From assembly GCA_964627035.1 (NCBI GenBank), contig CAZVKN010000022.1, positions 1 to 47,905 on the forward strand: 47,905 nt of DNA, written 5' to 3'. Positions 25,556-34,854 of this stretch are shown here, one piece after another. A model generated the notes under the pieces. It made no database searches, was not told the origin of the DNA, and was given only the letters and a program-made list of their open reading frames with translations. The stretch is from CAZVKN01 sp964627035. Its GTDB lineage: Bacteria; Electryoneota; AABM5-125-24; Hatepunaeales; Hatepunaeaceae. The position numbers and the translations under genes are program-made. Each line of letters opens with the position of its first letter. The stretch's first letter is position 1.

Positions 25556-26362
25556 TTAACGCTGCGGTGTGCGCCAGTTCGACGTCGGCTCGAAATAGGT
25601 CCTCAACGTGATTTTACCGAATGCACCGGAGAAATCAATCGGCAAATCTGAATTGCTATATGAATTCAACGGTACAATCGTAACATTTTCAGGGTCTGTA
25701 TCTGTCGGGTCGTCATAGCTCACGCGACCGACTTCAGCACTACGCGCTCCAATCTGGATTGACAATCCTGTTGTCTCACCTACAGGCAGTTCCAGCCCGA
25801 TCACAGCGATCAGACCGAACGCCTTGCCCTTTGCATTTGTAAATCCACTTGCGTTGACAGTCGGATTATACAAAATGTTTGAACGGTCCAGAGAAGCTTT
25901 ATACAGAGCAGGTCCGATGCCGAATTGCAACTCTTTACTCTGACCCCATCCCTTGTACCATGTAGCCATTACGTACAATTCGCTACCGCTAACCTCCTGC
26001 TCAACAAGGGTTACACCGCTTGAATTTGGGAGTATGGTTTCGATTTCAAACTTTTGTACCATCGCAATCGGAATACCTGCAAACAGACGGTTGTAACCGA
26101 ATTGCCAGCCGAAATTGTCCTGTTGACGATAGATGAGTCCGATTCCAAGTTGAGTTCCGATGTGGATCTCTGTCGGGGTAACACCTACCAATTCAGGAAC
26201 AGGAACATAATCGTTCAAATCAGTAAGGCTGTAATAGCCTCCGCCTAACATAAACTCGACGCCGTACTTCTTCGGATGATCGTCATCACCCGCGATACCG
26301 GCAATCGGAAGGGCGATTAGTATAGCGAGTATGATTGCAGATGCCCTAACCGTTTTCAGCAT
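25556..26362 (-). CDS. Outer membrane beta-barrel protein
   Basis: A 268-residue protein with a signal peptide (hydrophobic ILAILIALPIAGIAG, cut before DDD). The mature part is made of alternating hydrophobic strands such as YGVEFMLGGGYYSL, IGIGLIYRQQDNFGWQFGYNRL, LYVMATWYKGWGQSKELQFGIGPALY and AFGLIAVIGLELPVG. These end in aromatic or glycine residues, as in small beta-barrels. I do not recognise a specific family. ATG start with GGAGGC upstream. Its place in the glycan block suggests an envelope role, but no substrate can be inferred. Confidence 0.7.
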   Translation of the reverse strand: MLKTVRASAIILAILIALPIAGIAGDDDHPKKYGVEFMLGGGYYSLTDLNDYVPVPELVGVTPTEIHIGTQLGIGLIYRQQDNFGWQFGYNRLFAGIPIAMVQKFEIETILPNSSGVTLVEQEVSGSELYVMATWYKGWGQSKELQFGIGPALYKASLDRSNILYNPTVNASGFTNAKGKAFGLIAVIGLELPVGETTGLSIQIGARSAEVGRVSYDDPTDTDPENVTIVPLNSYSNSDLPIDFSGAFGKITLRTYFEPTSNWRTPQR

Positions 26363-26416
26363 TTCAATGCCTCCGTAAAATCGTTTGGATTACGCCTGAA
26401 AGCGTGCGCTAATGCG

Positions 26417-27430
26417 CTATCTATTTAATTCGCGCCAAGTGTGGCGCTTACGAACAAAGTAGTCCCAGATAATTGACCCGCGGTATATAGAAAGCTCACT
26501 ATCCGGAATTTGCCTTAATCTTTGTACTTTTCTTCTTGACCGTATAAGATAAGGAAAAGAAACCAAAAACCAACACTCAGCACGCAAAACTGCCATGAAT
26601 CTCTTAAAATCCAGTCGAAAAAGCGATAATACCATGGTCACGTTCTCAAGGATCAACCGTACCGGCAGGTTTTTAATGAGTGAAGCAGTGCTGTAATTCC
26701 GAAAAAGCGTCGCCAGACTGTTCCGGTGATTCCAGTACATCTTGGCTGATGAATCGCTTTTTATCGTCACCGCACCCATGTGCTCAACAACCGACTGCGG
26801 AACTGCACGTACTTTATAACCCATCAGTTGCAGCCGCCAAAGAAGATCAATCTCTTCCATGTGAGCAAAGAAGGGCTCTTCCAGTCCACCTGCCTTTAGA
26901 TATAGCTCACGTCGGATCATCAATGCTGCACCGGCACCCCAGAATATGTCCCGTTTGCTGTCGTATTGACCGTGATCTTCTTCAACTGTATCAAAAATCC
27001 GTCCGCGTGCAAACGGATAGCCGTACCGATCAATCTCACCACCCGCTGCCGATGAATAATCAAAATATCCGGGGCGCAGCAGTGACATAATCTTAGGCTG
27101 ACACGCCGCTACATCATCATTACTGTCCAACTCATCAACCAAAATCCTCATCGAATCCGGCTTTACTACAGCATCATTGTTCAAAAGAAATACATAATCA
27201 CCAATTACCGCTTCCACCCCTCGATTGCAGGCGACCGAAAATCCCAGTTTGCGCTCAAAACGCAAGATCTGCAGTTGCGAGAACGGCTTTGCCACCTCCT
27301 CGGCATCGTCAGAGCCGTTGTCAACTACTATAACCTCATACTCAACGCCATCACTTGCAGTCAGTGAGGTCAAGCACTCCGTAAGTATTTTCCGACCACC
27401 GGCATGGGGGATGATTACAGATACCTTCAT
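26417..27430 (-). CDS. GT2 family glycosyltransferase (rhamnosyltransferase-like)
   Basis: A 337-residue GT-A enzyme with VSVIIPHAGGRKI, VVDNGSDDAEE, the metal-binding LNNDAVV, and the acceptor-site MEEIDLLWRLQLMGY. The C-terminal third is basic and amphipathic with hydrophobic segments near LRAECWFLVSFPYLI, consistent with membrane association. It likely adds a deoxysugar to a surface glycan or lipid-linked intermediate; the RmlD-like gene nearby suggests rhamnose. ATG start 36 bases after the DUF2723 gene. Confidence 0.87.
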   Translation of the reverse strand: MKVSVIIPHAGGRKILTECLTSLTASDGVEYEVIVVDNGSDDAEEVAKPFSQLQILRFERKLGFSVACNRGVEAVIGDYVFLLNNDAVVKPDSMRILVDELDSNDDVAACQPKIMSLLRPGYFDYSSAAGGEIDRYGYPFARGRIFDTVEEDHGQYDSKRDIFWGAGAALMIRRELYLKAGGLEEPFFAHMEEIDLLWRLQLMGYKVRAVPQSVVEHMGAVTIKSDSSAKMYWNHRNSLATLFRNYSTASLIKNLPVRLILENVTMVLSLFRLDFKRFMAVLRAECWFLVSFPYLIRSRRKVQRLRQIPDSELSIYRGSIIWDYFVRKRHTWRELNR

Positions 27431-27466
27431 GCAATAATCATACCTTTGAAACCGACAGGTCGGCTG

Positions 27467-30379
27467 TTAGAAGTCAAGCCCTTCATCTTTATTCATCTGA
27501 TCGCGAATTTTTGCCATCTGCTTGTCACCCGGATGTCCTCCGAGCCAATCGTTCAGCAGTCCCAGTGCCTTTCTGTTTTCCCCGACTTTGCGATAATGGT
27601 CAACCAAACCACGCACCACGTTAATATCTTCCGGTGAATCCTTCATAAGTGACAGATATGCCGTCTCCGCAACCTGATTTAGACCGAGCTTCTTACCCTG
27701 TTCGGCAACTCGAAGCTTAGCCTGACGGCTCTTGTCTATCTCCATGTACCGCAGGAATAGCTCGGTCGGATAGCTTGTATCTTTCGACAGTTGCAGCCAG
27801 GTGGCGGCAATCTGATAGTGGTTATCGAATGTGCTATTCTGTCGCAAAGCCGCATCAAACAGCTCTCTGGCTCGTTCAGGTGCGTTGGCTTCATTTGCGT
27901 TGGCTTCATTGAGGTAATAAATGGCATACGTTGCCGGATCTGACAGTCTCTTGGGATTTTTAGTCAACCGATCCAGCCGTATCTTCAGCTCTTCAGGTTT
28001 ACCGAGCAGAGTGTATAACCGACCGATCTGCATCGTTATGACATCATACTTAACTTCAACAACATCCTCCGGAATCCGATCCTCCATAAAATCCATCACG
28101 GTCAGTGCTTTTACCCGTGGAGAAAGAGATTCAAAACTTTTCACTCTCTCCTCAAGCGGTGCAGATGCTCCGGCCGTGTCAACCTGACCTGTCGTGGTGG
28201 ACTCTGTATAGTAGTGATATGCCAGTTGGATGAAAGCCTGACGGTAGTTTCCGAGCAACTTAAGCTGGCTGTCGTTGAAGAACACCCTGGGATTGTCAGC
28301 ATTCCGGAATCTGTAGCGACGGAGCAAATTATCAGCCATCCGATCTGGATTCAGCAGCGGTGACGCTTCAGGACTGAGCAGAAACGTCAAACCGTCCATA
28401 GTAAGATGGTTCTTGGACGGATCCCGCACATTCCTCAATCCGAGCAGATTTCCATCTGGACATGTTACTGCAAACTGAATCGGACGTTCCCACTTATTCG
28501 CAACTATGGTGTTAAGTATCATGAAGTCCTGCACGCGGAGAAAGTGTACGTTTTGTCCCCCGGCACCGACAGGATACGAGAGCGTCGCAGGAACATCCCA
28601 CGTCATCTTTGGGGAAAATGGTGTTTTTCCTCCAACTGACACTTTTTTAACCTGATCCCACCGACGATCACTCAGCCCGGCAATGTCTCTTGAATCAATA
28701 TTGTGATCCACATAGCTATCGGTGATCCGTGACGGCATCGGTACTTTAGGGTACTTGTCCCGGATCTGCTTGATAAACCAGCCGGTGTTCAGCAGACTGA
28801 GATTTGCCACACGCACATCAGTCCGCACACCTTCGACTGCCTGCATATACCAGAGCGGGAATGTGTCGTTGTCGCCATTAGTGTAAAGAATCGCATCCGG
28901 CTCGCATGTTGAAAGCAGATTGTAAGCATAATCCCAAGCAACATAATTACCACTTCTGTCGTGCTCGTGGTAATTCCTCACCCACATGTTGAACGGAACC
29001 AAAAAGAAACAAAGCACACCGATAGCTCCGATTGCATGCTCACGCTTAAGCAATTTAATTGATTTGGCAAATGTGTCCATCAGTGCGGTCACACCGATTC
29101 CGATCCAAATCGCAAATGCATAGTATGAGCCGACATAGGCATAATCACGTTCTCGCGGCTGTGGGTCATCCTGATTCAGGTAGAGTACAATCGCAAATCC
29201 GGTCATCATAAACAGCACAAACACCGGAAATGCAGACTTCCTATCTTTGTAGAACTGATAAATAGCTCCATACAATCCCAACAGGAATGGTAGAGCATAG
29301 AATTTATGAAAATCGAAATATTGCCAGCCAAGATAGCGGATGTACATTTTCTTGATCTGATAGGTCCAAAACGGTGCATTGCGGTCGAACATGGTCATAA
29401 ACAAACTTTCTGAACCGTACTGCTCACGATTAAGATAGGAAAGTAATCCTGCCCAGGTCTCAGGATTGTTTTCATCAAGGAACGGATCCAAACCGGAGCG
29501 GATCTTAATCAGCAAATAAGTCGAATAGCCCACGATGACGAGCAGTGATGAAAGCGAAATCATAGCGATTATTCGTCTATCGTTCTTCAGGCTCCAGTAG
29601 CTCGCATAGACAAGTCCACCAAGTATCGCAATGAAAGTCCAGATAGAGAAGTTCTTTATTATGCTGGGGACACCCTGGATAATTCCGGGGTAAATCGAAA
29701 AAATAACGGCAGAACCGATCAAGCCTGTTACAATAAATCGCTTCAGATTCATCTCCAACTTGCGTGCTGCAATAATGTAGGCAAATGACATCAGAACGAG
29801 AATATTTAACAGGTGGACACCGGCGGATAAACCTATTATATAGAAAACCAGCAGTATAATGCGGTTGCCGAACGGCTCATCAGCATAGTCCAGCCATCGG
29901 AGCGATAGATAGAACACGAGAGCGGTAAAGAACATGCTCATTGAATACACTTCAGCTTCTACCGCGTTGAACCAAAAGCTGTGAGAGAAGGCAAATGCCA
30001 ACGAGCCGATCACCGCTGACCCGTAAACTGTGATTTTGTCACTAACAGTCTCAGCTACCCCACGTAAAGATTGAATTAGTCTGACTAAAGACAGATACAA
30101 CAACAAAACCGTGATCGCTGAAACCACAACCGAAACCAGATTAACCCGGTATCCTATGTTCTCGACAAACGGCAGCAGAGAGAAAAGACGACCAATTAGT
30201 AGGTAAAGAGGTGCCCCAGGAGGGTGTGGAACTCCTACTGTATATGAGGCAGCGATGAACTCACCGCAATCCCAAAAACTCGTGGTAGGTGCAACAGTAG
30301 CGATAAAGTTCACCAGTGCAATCAGAAATACAACCGCTGCAACAATCTTATGATCAGTAATCTTATAATCGGTAATCAT
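27467..30379 (-). CDS. DUF2723 multi-spanning membrane protein with C-terminal TPR region (GT-C type)
   Basis: A 970-residue protein. The N-terminal part is the DUF2723 domain: TTSFWDCGEFIAASYTVGVPHPPGAPLYLLIGRL has the Asp/Glu-bearing first loop seen in protein O-mannosyltransferase-like GT-C enzymes. About a dozen hydrophobic helices run to roughly residue 470. A large extracytoplasmic domain follows, with NGDNDTFPLWYMQAVEGVR, ending in TPR-like repeats (ARELFDAALRQNSTFDNHYQIAATW and similar). Proteins of this kind are thought to use polyprenyl-phosphate sugars, matching the DPM1-like synthase downstream. Donor and acceptor are unknown. First of the glycan block after rluD. Confidence 0.85.
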   Translation of the reverse strand: MITDYKITDHKIVAAVVFLIALVNFIATVAPTTSFWDCGEFIAASYTVGVPHPPGAPLYLLIGRLFSLLPFVENIGYRVNLVSVVVSAITVLLLYLSLVRLIQSLRGVAETVSDKITVYGSAVIGSLAFAFSHSFWFNAVEAEVYSMSMFFTALVFYLSLRWLDYADEPFGNRIILLVFYIIGLSAGVHLLNILVLMSFAYIIAARKLEMNLKRFIVTGLIGSAVIFSIYPGIIQGVPSIIKNFSIWTFIAILGGLVYASYWSLKNDRRIIAMISLSSLLVIVGYSTYLLIKIRSGLDPFLDENNPETWAGLLSYLNREQYGSESLFMTMFDRNAPFWTYQIKKMYIRYLGWQYFDFHKFYALPFLLGLYGAIYQFYKDRKSAFPVFVLFMMTGFAIVLYLNQDDPQPRERDYAYVGSYYAFAIWIGIGVTALMDTFAKSIKLLKREHAIGAIGVLCFFLVPFNMWVRNYHEHDRSGNYVAWDYAYNLLSTCEPDAILYTNGDNDTFPLWYMQAVEGVRTDVRVANLSLLNTGWFIKQIRDKYPKVPMPSRITDSYVDHNIDSRDIAGLSDRRWDQVKKVSVGGKTPFSPKMTWDVPATLSYPVGAGGQNVHFLRVQDFMILNTIVANKWERPIQFAVTCPDGNLLGLRNVRDPSKNHLTMDGLTFLLSPEASPLLNPDRMADNLLRRYRFRNADNPRVFFNDSQLKLLGNYRQAFIQLAYHYYTESTTTGQVDTAGASAPLEERVKSFESLSPRVKALTVMDFMEDRIPEDVVEVKYDVITMQIGRLYTLLGKPEELKIRLDRLTKNPKRLSDPATYAIYYLNEANANEANAPERARELFDAALRQNSTFDNHYQIAATWLQLSKDTSYPTELFLRYMEIDKSRQAKLRVAEQGKKLGLNQVAETAYLSLMKDSPEDINVVRGLVDHYRKVGENRKALGLLNDWLGGHPGDKQMAKIRDQMNKDEGLDF

Positions 30380-30520
30380 TAACTTGATGGCTCGACTCCT
30401 AAAACTGTGACATACTATCCTCTACAATAGAGGTAAGGTATTATCTCTTTTATTTGAAAGCAAGCTAAAAGTTTCCGTAATCCTAATATGAAACAAAGTC
30501 ATAGCCAACATTTCACTATA

Positions 30521-31540
30521 TCAGCCCATTATTGGCAGAGTAGCTCGCAAGTGATACAGCAACCTGCCGAAGTCTTCCGGCAGAGGTGATTCAAATTCTA
30601 ACTTTTCTTCTGTCACCGGATGCACAAACCCGAGTGTGTGTGCATGGAGCATCTGACGTTTTACGAATTCAAAATATTGCGTAGCCTCATTGCGTTGCGC
30701 TGATGTCAATCTGCCCATCTGCCTGTTTCGTCCGGCATAGTCTGGATCTCCAAAAATCGGATGCCCTTCATGAGACATATGAACCCGAATCTGATGCGTT
30801 CTTCCAGTCTCCAATTTCAAGCGCATGTAGCTCAGGAAAGGAAACTTCTCCAACTGTTCCCAATGAGTACGCGCATGTTTACCGTCGGTACGAACGCAGT
30901 TCAATTTTCTGTCACGGCTGCTGCGACCTATCGGTTGATCAATCACACCGTGTCGTTTTGGCATTTTCCACCAGGCTATAGCTCGGTACTCCCTCTCGAT
31001 CTTTCGCTCGCGGAACAGCTTTGCCATTCTCGACAGGGCAGGCTCCCGTTTGCATACGATAAGCAGTCCGGACGTAGCCTTATCAAGCCTGTGAACTATC
31101 CCGGGACGATCCGGATCGTCCGACTGAGCCAACTCCTTATAGTGCCACAATAGTGCGTTGACAAGCGTCCCGGAGCGATTACCTACTGCAGGATGCACAA
31201 CCATTCCGGCTGGCTTGTCAATCACAATCAGCCACTCATCCTCCCATACAATCGAAAGCGGTATATCTTCGGGTTCAAGTTCTAAAGGTGGACGCGACAG
31301 AACAGACAACACTATCAGGTCGTTCGGACGGACTTTGTATGAAGGCTTGACCTGTTCATCGTTGATTAGGATTTCACCGGATGAGATCATTGACTGTGCT
31401 TTAGAGCGTGTCAGTTCAGCCACCTGCACGGTCAGGAATTGATCCACTCTGACCGGGACCTTTCCCGCAGGAACTCTGATCTCAATCCGGCGGATTATCC
31501 TGCCTTCATGTTCTCCGGTGGAATCTATATTGTTCGTCAT
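30521..31540 (-). CDS. RluD-type 23S rRNA pseudouridine synthase
   Basis: A 339-residue RluA-family enzyme. An N-terminal S4 RNA-binding domain (RVDQFLTVQVAELTRSKAQSMISSGEILIN) precedes the catalytic domain. Motifs: IVIDKPAGMVVHPAVGNRSGTLVNAL, and GIVHRLDKATSGLLIVCK with the catalytic Asp in HRLDKATSG. The late GRTHQIRVHMSHEGHPIFGDPDYAG is complete. S4 plus these motifs points to RluD, which modifies helix 69 of 23S rRNA. The start is ATG at 31540; the open frame to a TTG at 31588 adds an unlikely 16 residues. A 140-base gap separates it from the DUF2723 gene. Confidence 0.92.
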   Translation of the reverse strand: MTNNIDSTGEHEGRIIRRIEIRVPAGKVPVRVDQFLTVQVAELTRSKAQSMISSGEILINDEQVKPSYKVRPNDLIVLSVLSRPPLELEPEDIPLSIVWEDEWLIVIDKPAGMVVHPAVGNRSGTLVNALLWHYKELAQSDDPDRPGIVHRLDKATSGLLIVCKREPALSRMAKLFRERKIEREYRAIAWWKMPKRHGVIDQPIGRSSRDRKLNCVRTDGKHARTHWEQLEKFPFLSYMRLKLETGRTHQIRVHMSHEGHPIFGDPDYAGRNRQMGRLTSAQRNEATQYFEFVKRQMLHAHTLGFVHPVTEEKLEFESPLPEDFGRLLYHLRATLPIMG

Positions 31541-31616
31541 ATCACTTATCACACTATTGAAGCCTACAGCTTGCGTTTTCAATGTCAAGACAGTAATATA
31601 TAGCGTATTTTAGCTG

Positions 31617-31640
31617 AGGTTCCTATTTAGGGAACTTTTT
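31617..31640 (+). terminator. Terminator-like hairpin with U-tract in the divergent region
   Basis: The 7-bp stem aggttcc/ggaactt (one G-U pair) with a 7-base loop runs into a T5 tract on the plus strand. No plus-strand gene lies upstream, so it may stop antisense or leader transcription, or be chance. Confidence 0.3.
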
Positions 31641-31716
31641 ATGCGTTAAATCATTTTTTCTACTGTACAAATTGAGAGTATTAGCTTTGTAGAGACCTTT
31701 GAAGTATTGCTGATTT

Positions 31717-31789
31717 CGTCATTCCCGCGCAGGCGGGAATCCAGAAGAACCAATGCAGGACTGGATTCTGGATCAAGTCCAGAATGACA
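31717..31789. repeat. Family D palindromic element (cattcccgc type)
   Basis: Left hairpin cgtcattcccgcgcaggcgggaat, then ccagaag...ctggattctgg and a closing ccagaatgaca, which pairs loosely with the left end. The same core occurs at 41501-41583 and 41924-41954. It fills part of the rluD/moxR divergent region. Confidence 0.75.
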
Positions 31790-31821
31790 TAACCCTTACA
31801 GAATAAATCAAAGAACTCTTT

Positions 31822-31873
31822 GTAGTAGTGGTTGTCTCAACCGCGATGACGGGCTTGAGACAAGCCCGACTAT
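31822..31873. repeat. REP-like family B element (copy B2)
   Basis: GTAG foot, hairpin (g)tggttg/caaccgc, then hairpin gggcttg/caagccc, then cgactat (CTAT in place of CTAC). It is the same arrangement as the copies at 40178 and 43824. With the family D copy it makes up much of the 387-base rluD-moxR gap, where no gene was seen. Confidence 0.8.
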
Positions 31874-31888
31874 AATATGACAATAAAG

Positions 31889-31916
31889 TTGACACTCTCC
31901 TAAAAACAAATTCTAA
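31889..31916 (+). promoter_or_regulatory. Possible promoter of the moxR-bat operon
   Basis: TTGACA at 31889-31894 is followed after 16 bases by TTCTAA at 31911-31916. The ATG of moxR lies 11 bases further on, with no Shine-Dalgarno site. If real, the transcript would have an extremely short leader or be leaderless. Confidence 0.35.
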
Positions 31917-31927
31917 CACAGCACAAT

Positions 31928-32998
31928 ATGGAAACGAACAGATCGAATTACGAACAGTTTCTTGAAGCTCAGGAAGAGATCGGTAAGGTAGTCCTCGGAC
32001 AAAAACGAATGATCCGATTTCTTCTGATGGGGCTGCTTGCAGATGGACATATCCTGCTTGAAGGCGTCCCCGGGCTCGCCAAGACCACAGCCGTCCGAGC
32101 GATTGCCAATGCTATCAAGGATGTCTCATTCAAACGAATACAGTTTACACCTGATCTGCTCCCCGCAGACTTAACGGGTACACTCATCTATAATCATCAG
32201 ACAGGAAAGTTTCATACAGAAAAGGGTCCGATCTTCGCAAACTTTGTCCTTGCCGATGAGATCAATCGTGCACCGGCAAAGGTGCAGTCTGCACTGCTCG
32301 AAGCGATGCAGGAGCGAAATGTGACCATCGGTCATGATACTTTTGACCTGCCTAAGCCGTTCCTCGTACTGGCAACACAAAACCCGATTGAGCAAGAGGG
32401 AACATACCCATTGCCTGAAGCTCAGGTTGATCGTTTCATGTTCAAGGTTTTGCTCGACTATCCGGATCGTCTCGATGAAGGTCATATACTGGATCATATC
32501 CTGACTCATGGCGACAGCTCAGGCATGGATTCAATGCAGCAGGTGCTATCTCCAAGCTGGCTGGAACAGGCTCGAAAAGAAATCAAGCTGGGTGTCACGC
32601 TTGAATCGGGAATCAAAACTTATATACTCCGACTGGTGGATGCAACCCGAAATCCTGAAACAATTGCGGACAAGATCAACAAACTGAAAGCAGAGAAAGC
32701 GCATCAATTGCCTGAGGTGAGAGAGGCTATTGATAAGATCGGTGGACAGCAGGTCAAAAACCTTATCCGATACGGTGCATCAACTCGCGCAGTCATTTTC
32801 CTTGCACGAGCTGCGATGGTCGCTGCGTACATGAACGGCAAGGCTGAAGTGCTGATTGATGAGGTCAAGACAGTTGCGCATGAAGTGCTGCGTCACCGCA
32901 TCATGGTCACATTTGAAGCTGAAGCTGATGAAATCACCTCCGATGACATCATTACAATACTGTTGAACTCTGTTCCGACAGGTGGTGAAGACAGATAA
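31928..32998 (+). CDS. MoxR family AAA+ ATPase
   Basis: A 356-residue AAA+ chaperone-like ATPase. Walker A is GVPGLAKTT (46-54), Walker B is FVLADEINRAP (about 106-115), and sensor 1 lies in ATQNPIEQEGTYPLPEAQVDRF, a MoxR signature. The C-terminal lid domain is present. MoxR proteins work with neighbouring VWA-domain proteins to insert cofactors or remodel complexes. The DUF58 and Bat genes directly downstream fit this. First gene of an eight-gene run; no ribosome site is visible before the ATG. Confidence 0.95.
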   Translation: METNRSNYEQFLEAQEEIGKVVLGQKRMIRFLLMGLLADGHILLEGVPGLAKTTAVRAIANAIKDVSFKRIQFTPDLLPADLTGTLIYNHQTGKFHTEKGPIFANFVLADEINRAPAKVQSALLEAMQERNVTIGHDTFDLPKPFLVLATQNPIEQEGTYPLPEAQVDRFMFKVLLDYPDRLDEGHILDHILTHGDSSGMDSMQQVLSPSWLEQARKEIKLGVTLESGIKTYILRLVDATRNPETIADKINKLKAEKAHQLPEVREAIDKIGGQQVKNLIRYGASTRAVIFLARAAMVAAYMNGKAEVLIDEVKTVAHEVLRHRIMVTFEAEADEITSDDIITILLNSVPTGGEDR

Positions 32999-33910
32999 GT
33001 GAATCGGACAGACAACCAAAACAGTGACGGTTCAGTTGTCTCGAGTGAGCTGCTCCGCAAGGTTAAGCTGCTTGAGATAAAAACCCGGCTTCAGGTGAGG
33101 GATGTCTTCGGTGGTCAGTACCACTCCATCTTCAAAGGTCAGGGGATGGATTTCGACGAGGTGCGTGAGTACACTCCCGGTGACGACTTCCGTAACATTG
33201 ACTGGAATGTCTCCGCACGGATGAACCATCCATACATAAAGGTTTATCGTGAGGAGAGAGAGCTAACCGTCCTTATCCTGGTTGACGTGTCAGCATCCGG
33301 TGATTTTGGAAGTGTTAATACTCTGAAGCGTGAGATTGCAGCAGAGTTAACAGCACTTCTTGCACTCTGTGCCCTCACAAACAATGATAAGGTTGGTCTG
33401 CTGTTGTTCTCCGATCAGATCGAACATTTTGTCGCCCCGAAGAAAGGAAGAAGGCATGTGCTACGTTTGATCAGAGATGTGTTAACATTCACACCGAAAT
33501 CTCCAAAAACATCAATCAACAGTGCTCTTGAATACTCATTGAAACTTCTAAAGCGTAAGTCCGTTTTATTCTTACTTAGCGATTTCAATGATAATGGTTA
33601 CGAAAAAGTAATTAGGATCGCAGCTCGCAAACATGATTTGATTGCACTTGAACTCTACGATCCTCGCGAGCGTGAAATCCCTGCAATAGGATTAGTACCG
33701 TTTCACGATCCTGAATCCGGAGAAGTACACTGGATGGACAGCTCTTCAAAGAAATTCCGCGAAGCATTTGGCAGAACAGCAGATCTTCAGGCAAGAAAAC
33801 GTGAAGACTTCTTCAAATCTGTACAGATTGACAGGATTGCATTGTCTGTGGATAAACCATATGATCGTCCGTTGATCAAGTTCTTCCGAACGAGGGAGAG
33901 AAGACGATGA
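32999..33910 (+). CDS. DUF58 domain protein (VWA-like partner of MoxR)
   Basis: A 303-residue protein with the DUF58 core DEVREYTPGDDFRNIDWNVSARM near residues 55-76. A VWA-like fold follows, with a metal-site variant LVDVSASGDFG. No transmembrane helix is seen, unlike many DUF58 proteins, so it is probably cytoplasmic or peripheral. GTG start immediately after the moxR stop. It overlaps the next gene by four bases (ATGA), indicating translational coupling. Presumed to bridge MoxR with the membrane Bat proteins. Confidence 0.9.
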   Translation: MNRTDNQNSDGSVVSSELLRKVKLLEIKTRLQVRDVFGGQYHSIFKGQGMDFDEVREYTPGDDFRNIDWNVSARMNHPYIKVYREERELTVLILVDVSASGDFGSVNTLKREIAAELTALLALCALTNNDKVGLLLFSDQIEHFVAPKKGRRHVLRLIRDVLTFTPKSPKTSINSALEYSLKLLKRKSVLFLLSDFNDNGYEKVIRIAARKHDLIALELYDPREREIPAIGLVPFHDPESGEVHWMDSSSKKFREAFGRTADLQARKREDFFKSVQIDRIALSVDKPYDRPLIKFFRTRERRR

Positions 33911-34854
33911 ACCGAACAATAATCATTCTCTTCCTGCTTTCTTCAATCGTGTCTGCAAGCATCCAGCCAACTCATATTGACGCAAAGATTGAACCTCGCC
34001 AGATAAACATCGGTGATCCTATCGAGATGATTCTGACGGTTGGAGTTCCCTCATCAACCAAAATCAATTGGCCCACAGAAGAGCATCTAACCCCAGCCTC
34101 GATCCTCGATTCCGAACCATTCCTAGCCGGTGAGAGTGAACAATCATACAGATACTCGATTTCAGTATATGAGCTTGGTGAGGTAGAACTGCCTGAAATC
34201 CCTCTCATTCTATTTGAGTCCGATCAGGACACTGTTGCTGACACGGTGTGGATTGATCTCGGAACGGTTGAGGTTGTCTCGCTTCTCGGTGACAGCACTA
34301 TAGATATCCATGACATTCGACCACCGATAAAGCTGGCGTGGCTGTTCAGTGACTTTCTTCCTTACATTCTAATTGCAATTGGCATTGGTGTTGCACTGTT
34401 TCTGTTGTATAGGTGGCAGACGAAATGGAAGAAGGGAGCTGAACCTGATTACAGTTGGCAGGAGGAACCACCGGACCCGGATGATCTGGCTCTCAAACGA
34501 CTGCGGGTTCTACATCAGGAATGGGAGAGTGGTAATCTATCCAATGAAGAGTATCACAGTGAACTGTCCGACATTCTGAAGGTATATCTCGGTGGTAAGT
34601 ATGCGTTTCAGGCTGCTGCACTGACGACCAATGAGCTATTCATGCATCGTGAACTGTGGGAAGCTGTGGACTCCGAGAATGCTGAGAAGCTGAATCAAAT
34701 TCTTGACACTACTGACAAAATCAGATTTGCAGGCATTGAAAAGAGTGACAACGAGCAGCTTCTTGAATCGTCACGCAATTTTGTCCGTGATACAGGTAAG
34801 GCGATAACATTGGACGACAACAGCAAGGAAGGGGCAAACGATGTATCTCGCTAA
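33907..34854 (+). CDS. BatD-like/DUF4381-like membrane protein of the bat operon
   Basis: A 315-residue protein with a signal peptide (1-18) and a beta-rich extracytoplasmic domain starting HIDAKIEPRQINIGDPIEMILTVGV, which resembles the first repeat of BatD. One transmembrane helix follows at about 150-168, then a cytoplasmic helical tail with SNEEYHSELSDILKVYLGGKYAFQAAALTTNEL. That tail segment also occurs in DUF4381 proteins and in the C-terminus of BatD. It overlaps the neighbours on both sides (4 and 14 bases). Confidence 0.7.
   Translation: MNRTIIILFLLSSIVSASIQPTHIDAKIEPRQINIGDPIEMILTVGVPSSTKINWPTEEHLTPASILDSEPFLAGESEQSYRYSISVYELGEVELPEIPLILFESDQDTVADTVWIDLGTVEVVSLLGDSTIDIHDIRPPIKLAWLFSDFLPYILIAIGIGVALFLLYRWQTKWKKGAEPDYSWQEEPPDPDDLALKRLRVLHQEWESGNLSNEEYHSELSDILKVYLGGKYAFQAAALTTNELFMHRELWEAVDSENAEKLNQILDTTDKIRFAGIEKSDNEQLLESSRNFVRDTGKAITLDDNSKEGANDVSR

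Noticed and set aside
31541..31927. Replication origin at the divergent junction
   Set aside because: No dnaA gene, DnaA boxes or AT-rich unwinding repeats were seen; the gap is explained by dispersed elements.
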